Origin: Thioalkalivibrio sp.
GTDB taxonomy: Bacteria > Pseudomonadota > Gammaproteobacteria > Ectothiorhodospirales > Ectothiorhodospiraceae
NCBI GenBank assembly: GCA_003555285.1
Contig: PWGH01000178.1
Coordinates: 1 to 13,711, forward strand
Reading direction: 5' to 3'
Length of the DNA: 13,711 nucleotides
The position numbers were made by a program, and so were the translations under genes. This document shows, piece after piece, positions 8,037-13,711 of this stretch; within the stretch, counting starts at the first letter, position 1, and each line of letters starts with the position of its first letter. The notes beneath the pieces are model-generated. The model was given only the letters and a program-made list of their open reading frames with translations, was not told the DNA's origin and made no database searches.

Positions 8037-9151
8037 TCAGCGTGACCGGACGCGAGTTGACAACCTCCCAATGGGTGCTGCGCAGCCTGCGCCTGGATGG
8101 CACGCTGCTGGTGCTGATCGGCCTGCTGCTGGCGCTGGGCCTGGTCGTGCTGTTCAGTGCCTCGGGGGAGAGCGTCCACGCCCTCGAGCGGCAGTTGTTG
8201 CGCGTCGGCTTCGGGCTCGCGGCGTTGTTGGTGGTCGCCCAGATTCCGATGTTCGTGCTGCGTGCCTGGTCGCCGTGGCTGTTCCTGGTCGGCGTCGGCC
8301 TGCTGGTTGCGGTGATGTGGGTCGGGGATATGGGCAAGGGCGCGCAGCGTTGGCTGGATCTCGGGGTGATCCGCTTTCAGCCCTCCGAAATCATGAAGCT
8401 CGCGATGCCGCTGATGCTGGCCTGGTACCTGGCGCGCCGCGCCGCGCCGCCGCGGGTGCTCGACCTGCTGGTGGTGGCCGTGATGATCGTGCTGCCGGTG
8501 TGGCTGATCATGCAGCAGCCGGACCTGGGTACGGCCCTGCTGGTGGGTGCGGCCGGGCTGCTGGTCGTCTTCCTGGCCGGGCTGGGGTGGCGCTGGTTCG
8601 TCGGCCTGGCCCTGGTGCTCGCGGCGGCGGTGCCCGCACTCTGGAGCCAGATGCATGACTACCAGCGCCAGCGCGTGCTGACGCTGTTCAATCCGGAGTC
8701 GGACCCGCTGGGGGCCGGGTATCACATCATCCAGTCGAAGATCGCGATCGGCTCCGGCGGCCTGTATGGGAAGGGCTGGCTGAACGGCACGCAGTCACAA
8801 CTGCAGTTCCTGCCGGAACGTTCGACCGACTTCGTCTTTGCCGTCTATGCCGAGGAATTCGGGTTCTTCGGCATCCTGGTGCTGCTGGGCCTGTACTTTT
8901 TGATCGTGGCGCGCGGGCTGTGGATTGCCGCGCTGGCGCAGGATCGATTTTCGCGGCTGGTCGCGGGCAGCATCAGCCTGACCTTTGCGGTCTACATGGT
9001 GGTCAACATCGGGATGGTCAGCGGCCTGCTGCCGGTGGTTGGCGTGCCGCTGCCGCTGGTCAGCTACGGCGGCACCTCGTTGGTGACGCTGATGGTGGGC
9101 TTCGGTATCCTGATGGCGATCCATTCTCAACAACGGCTGGTGAATCGATGA
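8033..9151 (+). CDS. rodA: Peptidoglycan glycosyltransferase RodA (MrdB), SEDS family
   Basis: RodA polymerises lipid II into glycan strands in the inner membrane and is activated by PBP2, encoded just upstream. The 372-aa product is a polytopic membrane protein with about ten hydrophobic segments. SEDS signatures are plain: GKGAQRWLDLG followed by FQPSEIMKLAMP (about 101-126), QQPDLGTALL (161-170), the catalytic-loop region ERSTDFVFAV, where the Asp is the presumed key residue, and PLPLVSYGGTS near the C-terminus. The chosen ATG lies in an ATGA overlap with mrdA and has GGAG seven bases upstream (8022-8025). The frame is open further upstream, but only as a shadow of mrdA. Its stop overlaps the mltB start, again as ATGA. 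Confidence 0.97.
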   Translation: MISVTGRELTTSQWVLRSLRLDGTLLVLIGLLLALGLVVLFSASGESVHALERQLLRVGFGLAALLVVAQIPMFVLRAWSPWLFLVGVGLLVAVMWVGDMGKGAQRWLDLGVIRFQPSEIMKLAMPLMLAWYLARRAAPPRVLDLLVVAVMIVLPVWLIMQQPDLGTALLVGAAGLLVVFLAGLGWRWFVGLALVLAAAVPALWSQMHDYQRQRVLTLFNPESDPLGAGYHIIQSKIAIGSGGLYGKGWLNGTQSQLQFLPERSTDFVFAVYAEEFGFFGILVLLGLYFLIVARGLWIAALAQDRFSRLVAGSISLTFAVYMVVNIGMVSGLLPVVGVPLPLVSYGGTSLVTLMVGFGILMAIHSQQRLVNR

Positions 9152-10191
9152 CCTCTGCGCTGCGGGGCCCTTCGGGCCTTTTCTTTTTTCATTTCCCGGT
9201 TTATGCCCTCGTGCTCGCGCTGCTCGGGGCCTGTGCCCTGCCGGGGGTGGCCGGCTCGCAGACGCAGACGGAGTTCCGGGCGGGTGAACCGCCCTATCTG
9301 GAACGCGCCGAGGTGCAGACCTTCATCGACGAGCAGGTCGCCCTGGGCATGGACCGCGCCACGCTGGAGCAGGGCTTTCTCGCGGTCGAGCCGCAGCAGC
9401 GCATCCTCGATCTGATCTCGCGTCCGGCCGAGGCCAAGCCCTGGTACGAGTACCGGCCGATCTTTGTGAACAGTCCGCGCATCGAACGTGGCGAGGTCTT
9501 CATCGCCGAACAGGGCGAGTGGCTGGAGCGGGCCGGCGAGGCCTACGGCGTCGATCCGGCGCTGATCGCCGCGATCATCGGCGTGGAGACGAACTACGGG
9601 CGCAATCTCGGCGGCTTTCGGGTCTTTGATGCGCTGGTGACCCTGGGCTTTGATTATCCGCCGCGCCAGGCCTTCTTTCGGAGCGAACTCGGGCATTTCC
9701 TGCAGCTGGCCGAGGAGGAAGACCTGGACGTGCGGGAGACCCGCGGTTCCTACGCCGGGGCGATGGGCCGGGGGCAGTTCATCTCGTCCAGCTATCGGGC
9801 CTATGCGGTGGATTTCAACGGCGATGGCCGACGTGACCTGATCCATTCCTGGCCCGACGCGATCGGCAGTGTGGCGAATTACTTCCGCGCACATCATTGG
9901 CAGACCGGCGCGCCGGTGGTGGCCCGCGCTCGGGTCGAGGGCGACGCCTACGAAGCCCTGCTCGGTGGCGGCTATCAGGCGCGGTTCTCGCTACCGGAGC
10001 TGGCCGCGCACGGGGTGTTCCCCGCCGAGGCCGTGGTGGAGGATGGCCAGTATTCCCTGATCCGCCTCGAGCTTGAGGAGGGCTATGCGTTCTATCTGGG
10101 CTATCCCAATTTCTATGTGATCACCCGCTACAATCGCAGCCCCTTGTATGCGATGGCCGTGCATGAGCTGACCGAGGCGCTGCGCCGGTGA
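9148..10191 (+). CDS. mltB: Membrane-bound lytic murein transglycosylase B (MltB/Slt35 family)
   Basis: MltB cleaves the MurNAc-GlcNAc bond to form 1,6-anhydroMurNAc ends, acting on the periplasmic side of the outer membrane. The 347-aa product has a hydrophobic leader ending in LLGAC, a plausible lipobox with C29. The lytic domain contains IIGVETNYGRN with catalytic E147, the GAMGRGQFISSSYRAYA block (204-220), and an EF-hand-like DFNGDGRRD (222-230). That loop corresponds to the calcium site known from Slt35. The start overlaps rodA as ATGA. Codons 6-14 coincide with a hairpin plus T-tract and use TCG, CCT, CTT and TTT codons unlike the rest of the gene, so the leader was shaped by, or shares space with, a terminator-like element. 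No alternative start would keep a usable signal sequence. Confidence 0.95.
   Translation: MTSALRGPSGLFFFHFPVYALVLALLGACALPGVAGSQTQTEFRAGEPPYLERAEVQTFIDEQVALGMDRATLEQGFLAVEPQQRILDLISRPAEAKPWYEYRPIFVNSPRIERGEVFIAEQGEWLERAGEAYGVDPALIAAIIGVETNYGRNLGGFRVFDALVTLGFDYPPRQAFFRSELGHFLQLAEEEDLDVRETRGSYAGAMGRGQFISSSYRAYAVDFNGDGRRDLIHSWPDAIGSVANYFRAHHWQTGAPVVARARVEGDAYEALLGGGYQARFSLPELAAHGVFPAEAVVEDGQYSLIRLELEEGYAFYLGYPNFYVITRYNRSPLYAMAVHELTEALRR
9164..9189 (+). terminator. Terminator-like hairpin with T-tract inside the mltB start
   Basis: GGCCC (9166-9170), loop TTC, GGGCC (9174-9178) forms a five-pair GC stem, extendable by two G-T pairs. It is followed by TTTT-C-TTTTTT (9179-9189). The stem begins about 15 nt after the rodA stop codon, where an intrinsic terminator would be expected, yet lies within codons 6-14 of mltB. 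It could terminate part of the mrdA-rodA transcript or act as an attenuator. Confidence 0.55.
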
Positions 10192-10257
10192 GGGCCGCCC
10201 ACGGCCAAGGCCGGCCGCGTCGACCGCGGTGAAGGCGATCTCGAGTCGATCCTGCCG

Positions 10258-10929
10258 GTGAGTGTGCTGCGTGTCATGCTCCTGCCCGTCACGATCCTGG
10301 CGGGCCTCGTGGTCGCGGCCTGTGGCAGTCCGCCCGATGGCGCCCGCGGCCCGGCCGGGTGGGACCGCGATGGACACCCCCATCCCGCCCGGGTGCCGGT
10401 GGATCTGGCACTGATTCCGGACGCGGTGCCGACGGCGGAGCCACGCAGCCGCTATGGCAATCCGGCGCAATACGAGGTCTTCGGCCGGATCTACCGGACC
10501 AACGCCTCCAGTGAGGGCTACGAGGAAAAAGGGCTGGCCTCCTGGTATGGCACCAAGTTCCACGGCCGGCGCACGGCCAGCGGCGAAATCTACGACATGT
10601 TCAAGATGACGGCCGCCCATCGGCACCTGCCGCTGCCGAGTCATGTCGAGGTCACCAACCTGGACAATAGCAAGCGCGTGATCGTGCGTGTGAACGATCG
10701 CGGCCCCTTCGTCGACGACCGGATCATCGACCTTTCCTATGCCGCCGCCCACCGCCTGGACATGGTCGACCAGGGGGTGGCCCGCGTTCATGTCCGGCAC
10801 GTGAAACCGGCCGGCCAAAAAGTCGGCCCCGCCGCGGCGCCCTCCGGGTCCGAGGCCGCGACCGCCCAGCGGGTCGTGGACCGGCTGCATGAAGCCGTGC
10901 GAACCGACTATCGGATCGTAACGGACTAG
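10258..10929 (+). CDS. rlpA: RlpA-family septal/side-wall lytic transglycosylase lipoprotein
   Basis: RlpA is an outer-membrane lipoprotein with a double-psi beta-barrel that, in Pseudomonas, cleaves glycan strands lacking stem peptides. The 223-aa product has a leader ending VVAAC (lipobox, C22). The DPBB domain at about 91-183 includes GLASWYGTKFHGRRTASGE (E110) and VRVNDRGPF (D147), both matching residues needed for activity in the Pseudomonas enzyme, then DRIIDLSYAAA. After about residue 185 there is only a short Ala/Pro-rich tail of some 40 residues, too short for the SPOR domain seen in many relatives. The start is GTG at 10258; GTG at 10264 and ATG at 10276 are alternatives, but the last would lose the basic n-region. 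It lies 66 nt after mltB, and no strong ribosome-binding site was seen. Confidence 0.93.
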   Translation: MSVLRVMLLPVTILAGLVVAACGSPPDGARGPAGWDRDGHPHPARVPVDLALIPDAVPTAEPRSRYGNPAQYEVFGRIYRTNASSEGYEEKGLASWYGTKFHGRRTASGEIYDMFKMTAAHRHLPLPSHVEVTNLDNSKRVIVRVNDRGPFVDDRIIDLSYAAAHRLDMVDQGVARVHVRHVKPAGQKVGPAAAPSGSEAATAQRVVDRLHEAVRTDYRIVTD

Positions 10930-10973
10930 GGGGTCCCGGCCTTGCCGGCGCTGCGTTTTTGCGGCCGCAGGCG

Positions 10974-10979
10974 TAGAAT
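10974..10979 (+). promoter_or_regulatory. Candidate -10 box for dacA
   Basis: TAGAAT stands alone in GC-rich sequence between rlpA and dacA, placing a possible transcription start near 10986 and a leader of about 130 nt. The hexamer 17 bases upstream (CTGCGT) is a poor -35, so this is tentative. A weak hairpin (CCGGC-CTT-GCCGG, 10936-10948) followed seven bases later by TTTTT (10956-10960) could partly terminate upstream transcription. Confidence 0.4.
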
Positions 10980-11017
10980 CGCGACTTCACCCACCCCAGG
11001 AATTTCCTGCAGGTATC

Positions 11018-11034
11018 GCGTCCCTGCGGGACGC
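11018..11034 (+). other. Stem-loop in the dacA 5' leader
   Basis: GCGTCCC (11018-11024), loop TGC, GGGACGC (11028-11034) is a perfect seven-pair stem with a three-base loop, about 85 nt upstream of the dacA ATG. No T-run follows, so it is not a terminator. It may stabilise or structure the leader. No known riboswitch class was recognised. Confidence 0.45.
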
Positions 11035-11118
11035 CGGGTCTGGGCCCATCCCTGTTATCGTTCGCAGGTCATCGTTGCCACCGTCACTCCCACTGTCACT
11101 TCCAGGTTCAGCTCCTTC

Positions 11119-12345
11119 ATGAAGAAATTTCTTATCCTCCTGCTCGGCTCCCTGTTGTTTACGCTGACGTTCCCGGCCGGGGCACAGCCCCTGCCGACCC
11201 CCGGGGCCACCGGCACCGCAGCCCTGGGGGTGATCCCGCAGCCGCCGTCGGACATCACCGCCAAAAGCTTCATCCTGCTCGATTTCGACTCCGGCCTGCG
11301 TCTTGGCGCACTGGATGCGGACGTCGAGCATGAACCGGCGAGCCTGACCAAGCTGATGACCGCCTACGTCGTGTTCGGCGAGATCCACGCCGGCAAGGTG
11401 GGGCTGCAAGACAAGGTGACGATCAGCGAGCGTGCCTGGCGCACCGGCATGCGCGGGGCCTCGCGGATGTTCATCGAGGTGGGCGAACGGGTGAGCGTGG
11501 AGGACTTGCTGCGCGGCATGATCGTGCAGTCCGGCAACGATGCGTCGACCGCGCTGGCGGAACTCATCGGCGGTTCCGAGGGCGCCTTCGTGGACCTGAT
11601 GAACGCGCAGGCCCGGGCGCTCGGCATGCAGCGATCTTATTTCACCAATCCGCACGGCCTGCCCAGCGACGAGGCCCAGTATACGACGCCGGCCGACATG
11701 GCCCGGCTGGCGCGTGCGCTGATCCGGGACTTTCCCGACCTCTACGGCTACTACAGCGAAAAGTCCTTTCGTTACGCCGACATCGAGCAGTCCAACCGCA
11801 ATCTGCTGCTGTGGCGGGACGGAAGCTTCGACGGCTTGAAGACCGGCTGGACCTCGGCGGCGGGCTACAACCTGGTGTCCTCGGCCAAGCGCAACGACCG
11901 GCGGCTGATCGCCGTGGTGATGGGGATCGATGCGCCCAACCACCAGCGCGGCGGCATTCTGCGTGCCAACGAATCGCAGGCGCTGATCAACTGGGGCATG
12001 CGCTTCTTCGAGTCCCGCGAGTTGTTCGAGCGCGGCACGGTGCTGGCGGAGCCCCGGATCTACAAGGGCACGCAGTCCAGCGTCCCGGCCGGGTTGGCGG
12101 AATCCTTCTGGGTCGTGCTGCCGCAGGGACAGAGCGATCGTCTGCAGGCCACGATGGAGTTGACCGGCCCCCACATGGGCCCGATCGATGCCGGCGACAC
12201 GCTGGGCGAGGTGGTCGTGACCCTGGGTGGCGAGGTGCTGGCGCGGCAACCCCTGGTGGCCCTGGAGGCCGTCGAGGCCGGTGGCGTCTTCCGCTGGTTG
12301 TGGGATAGCGCGGCGCTGGCGATCCGTTCCGCCTGGCCGTTCTGA
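11119..12345 (+). CDS. dacA: D-alanyl-D-alanine carboxypeptidase DacA (PBP5/PBP6 type)
   Basis: DacA removes the terminal D-Ala from pentapeptide stems in the periplasm, limiting crosslinking and releasing free D-Ala. The 408-aa product has a signal peptide (MKK n-region, hydrophobic 4-19, cleavage after AGA near 22). The peptidase S11 domain has SLTK with nucleophile S75 and K78, SGN at 138-140 and KTG at 241-243. A C-terminal PBP5 beta domain follows, ending in a Trp- and Phe-rich amphipathic helix (about 390-408) of the type that anchors PBP5 to the inner membrane. The frame is open upstream to a TTG at 10942, but the ATG at 11119 begins the signal peptide. The ribosome-binding site is weak. 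It is separated from rlpA by 189 nt with a candidate promoter, and dat follows after 13 nt. Confidence 0.97.
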   Translation: MKKFLILLLGSLLFTLTFPAGAQPLPTPGATGTAALGVIPQPPSDITAKSFILLDFDSGLRLGALDADVEHEPASLTKLMTAYVVFGEIHAGKVGLQDKVTISERAWRTGMRGASRMFIEVGERVSVEDLLRGMIVQSGNDASTALAELIGGSEGAFVDLMNAQARALGMQRSYFTNPHGLPSDEAQYTTPADMARLARALIRDFPDLYGYYSEKSFRYADIEQSNRNLLLWRDGSFDGLKTGWTSAAGYNLVSSAKRNDRRLIAVVMGIDAPNHQRGGILRANESQALINWGMRFFESRELFERGTVLAEPRIYKGTQSSVPAGLAESFWVVLPQGQSDRLQATMELTGPHMGPIDAGDTLGEVVVTLGGEVLARQPLVALEAVEAGGVFRWLWDSAALAIRSAWPF

Positions 12346-12358
12346 CGGACCTTGACCG

Positions 12359-13234
12359 GTGATCGTGTACCTGAACGGCGAATACCTCCCGCTGGCACGG
12401 GCCGGCATCTCGCCGCTGGATCGCGGGTTTTTGTTCGGCGACGGGGTCTATGAGGTCATTCCCGCCTTCGATGGCGTGCTGTTCCTGCTCGAGGCCCACC
12501 TGACGCGCCTGTCCCGCTCCCTGCAGGCCATCCGGCTGGACGATCCGCTGCCGGGAGGCCAATGGCGGCCGCTGCTGGAACGGCTGCTGGCGCTGAATCC
12601 CGGGGACGACCGCTCCATCTATCTACAGATCACACGCGGCGTCGCCGCGCGGGATCACGCGTTTCCGCAGGCGGGTACGCCGACCGTCTTCGCGATGGTC
12701 ACCCCGATCAAGGCCGTCGACGCCATTGGCGCTGGGCCGGGTGTGCAGGCCATTACCCTGCCGGATGCGCGCTGGGCCCGCTGCGACATCAAGGCGGTGG
12801 CGCTGCTGGCCAACGTCCTGGTTCGGCAACAGGCGGTGGAGCGGGGGGCCGCCGAGGCCATCCTGCTGCGGGACGGGCAGGTGACCGAGGGCGCGGCCAG
12901 CAATGTCTTCGCGGTTTGCGGTGGGACCCTGCGCACCCCGGCACTGAGCACGGCCATCCTGCCCGGTGTAACCCGCGCCTTCCTGCTGGCGTTGTTTCGC
13001 GATGGGCAGATGGCCTGTGTCGAGGGGCCGATCTCCGAGCCCGAGTTGCGCACCGCCGACGAGATCTGGCTGAGCAGTTCGACCAAGGAGCTGTTGCCGG
13101 TACTGCAGCTCGATGGCCAGCCGGTGGGCTCCGGCACCCCCGGTCCGCTGTGGCAGCGGGCCCGAGACCTCTATCAACGCGGCAAGCGCGCCTTCGTGGA
13201 GAGCGCGCTTCTGGAGGCCAGGCATGACGGATGA
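12359..13234 (+). CDS. dat: D-amino acid transaminase (class IV, PLP-dependent)
   Basis: This enzyme interconverts D-alanine plus 2-oxoglutarate with pyruvate plus D-glutamate, supplying or recycling D-amino acids for the wall. The 291-aa fold type IV aminotransferase has the PLP lysine at K145 (CDIKAVALLANVL), E177 in TEGAASNVF, Y31 in YEVIP, and, decisive for substrate class, R98 and H100 in TRGVAARDH. These positions coincide with the numbering of the Bacillus D-amino acid transaminase, where R98/H100 bind the substrate carboxylate. This favours D-amino acid over branched-chain or aminodeoxychorismate lyase activity. The start is GTG at 12359 with GGA nine bases upstream; GTG at 12365 is also possible. 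It sits 13 nt after dacA and overlaps ybeD by 11 nt, so these three are likely one transcript. DacA releases D-Ala, the natural substrate. Confidence 0.92.
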   Translation: MIVYLNGEYLPLARAGISPLDRGFLFGDGVYEVIPAFDGVLFLLEAHLTRLSRSLQAIRLDDPLPGGQWRPLLERLLALNPGDDRSIYLQITRGVAARDHAFPQAGTPTVFAMVTPIKAVDAIGAGPGVQAITLPDARWARCDIKAVALLANVLVRQQAVERGAAEAILLRDGQVTEGAASNVFAVCGGTLRTPALSTAILPGVTRAFLLALFRDGQMACVEGPISEPELRTADEIWLSSSTKELLPVLQLDGQPVGSGTPGPLWQRARDLYQRGKRAFVESALLEARHDG

Positions 13235-13493
13235 ACGTGAGACCCTGCTGAAATTCCCCTGCCGGTTTCCGATCAAGGTCCTCGGTGAGGCGCACCCGGC
13301 GTTCTTCGCCGATGTCGAGGCCTGCGTACAGACGCACTTGTCCGGGGATGCGGCGGTGGAAATTGCACAGCGAACGTCCAGCGCCGGCAAATACGTGGGG
13401 GTGACCATCACCCTCACGGCCACCAGCCAGGGCCAGCTGGATGTGTTGTACCAGGCACTGGGGCAGTGTGCTCGCGTGCATATGGTGCTGTAG
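13224..13493 (+). CDS. ybeD: YbeD/DUF493 family small protein
   Basis: This is an 89-aa cytoplasmic protein of the DUF493 (UPF0250) family, with a small ferredoxin-like ACT-type fold. Its exact role is not established; in many gammaproteobacteria it lies between dacA and lipB, as here. Family features are FPCRFPIKVLGE near the N-terminus, SSAGKYVGVTITLTATS in the middle, and a C-terminal end in MVL. The ATG at 13224 has a strong GGAGG six bases upstream (13213-13217) and lies inside the 3' end of dat, an 11-nt overlap. The lipB start follows three bases after the stop, so coupling is likely. Confidence 0.95.
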   Translation: MTDERETLLKFPCRFPIKVLGEAHPAFFADVEACVQTHLSGDAAVEIAQRTSSAGKYVGVTITLTATSQGQLDVLYQALGQCARVHMVL

Positions 13494-13496
13494 CGA

Positions 13497-13711
13497 GTGG
13501 CCGCACCGTCCCTTGCTGCGGACACGGGCTCCGGCACTGACCGCACCTCCGATTCCAGTACCCAACGGGACCCGGACCCGCGGCGGGCGCCGGCGCCGCC
13601 GCTGCAGGCCTATCGGTTGGGGTATCAGCCCTATGTGCCGGTCTGGCGCGCGATGCAACTGGCTCTGGCCGAACGCCGGCCCGAGACCCCGGATGCGCTG
13701 TGGCGGGTGGA
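13497..13711 (+). CDS. lipB: Octanoyl-[acyl-carrier-protein]-protein N-octanoyltransferase LipB, 5' part only
   Basis: LipB moves the octanoyl group from ACP to lipoyl domains, the first step of lipoate assembly. Only about 71 codons are present before the window ends. The family is recognised from YRLGYQPYVPVWRAMQ (about residues 39-54) and RPETPDALWRVE, which match the LipB N-terminal strand and helix ahead of the conserved LEHPPVFT-type region outside the window. The only reasonable start seen is GTG at 13497, three bases after ybeD. It leaves about 38 Ser/Thr/Asp/Arg/Pro-rich residues ahead of the fold, where E. coli has about ten. A TTG at 13617 would cut into the first strand. No good ribosome-binding site was seen, so the start is less certain than the identity. 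Confidence 0.88.
   Translation, partial: MAAPSLAADTGSGTDRTSDSSTQRDPDPRRAPAPPLQAYRLGYQPYVPVWRAMQLALAERRPETPDALWRV

Noticed and set aside
10942..11118. In-frame upstream extension of dacA from a TTG
   Set aside because: The classic signal peptide begins at the ATG at 11119, and the extension covers the candidate promoter and a leader stem-loop.
10987..12408. 473-codon minus-strand open frame opposite dacA
   Set aside because: It mirrors dacA, has no recognisable motif, and its composition follows from the codon bias of the real gene.

Overview
The window reads as core chromosome of a GC-rich gammaproteobacterium. The gene orders lptD-surA-pdxA-rsmA and mrdA-rodA-mltB-rlpA-dacA-(dat)-ybeD-lipB are gammaproteobacterial. 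High GC, frequent GTG starts and the added D-amino acid transaminase would fit a purple-sulfur or Ectothiorhodospira/Thioalkalivibrio-like lineage, but the genus is inference only.

Layout. Positions 1-5175 hold a minus-strand operon: lptD, surA, pdxA and the 5' part of rsmA (cut off by the window start). All three junctions overlap (23, 8 and 4 nt), so the genes are very likely co-transcribed and translationally coupled. Positions 5176-5462 are a divergent promoter region with a TTGCGG-N17-TATAAA promoter facing lptD and a TATAAT box facing ppa. Positions 5463-5999 are ppa, alone on the plus strand. Positions 6000-6152 carry a palindrome and a five-copy degenerate 17-19 bp repeat. From 6153 to the window end the plus strand carries mrdA (PBP2), rodA, mltB, rlpA, dacA, dat, ybeD and the 5' part of lipB.

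How the genes fit together. The left operon serves the outer membrane (LptD, and SurA, which helps fold it), plus PLP synthesis (PdxA) and ribosome maturation (RsmA). The right cluster is the cell-elongation machine: RodA polymerises glycan, PBP2 crosslinks it, MltB and RlpA cleave glycan strands, and DacA trims D-Ala from stem peptides. Dat could then take up the freed D-Ala or make D-Glu. YbeD and LipB lead into lipoate attachment. PPase removes the pyrophosphate made by biosynthesis.

Every gene was recognised and no undescribed system was found. The points worth a second look are small: a terminator-like hairpin with a T-tract inside the first codons of mltB, a pentapeptide tandem repeat in an N-terminal extension of PdxA, the repeat array between ppa and mrdA, an RlpA without a SPOR domain, and a long disordered-looking N-terminus on LipB. 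No tRNA, rRNA, CRISPR, insertion sequence or phage gene was seen.
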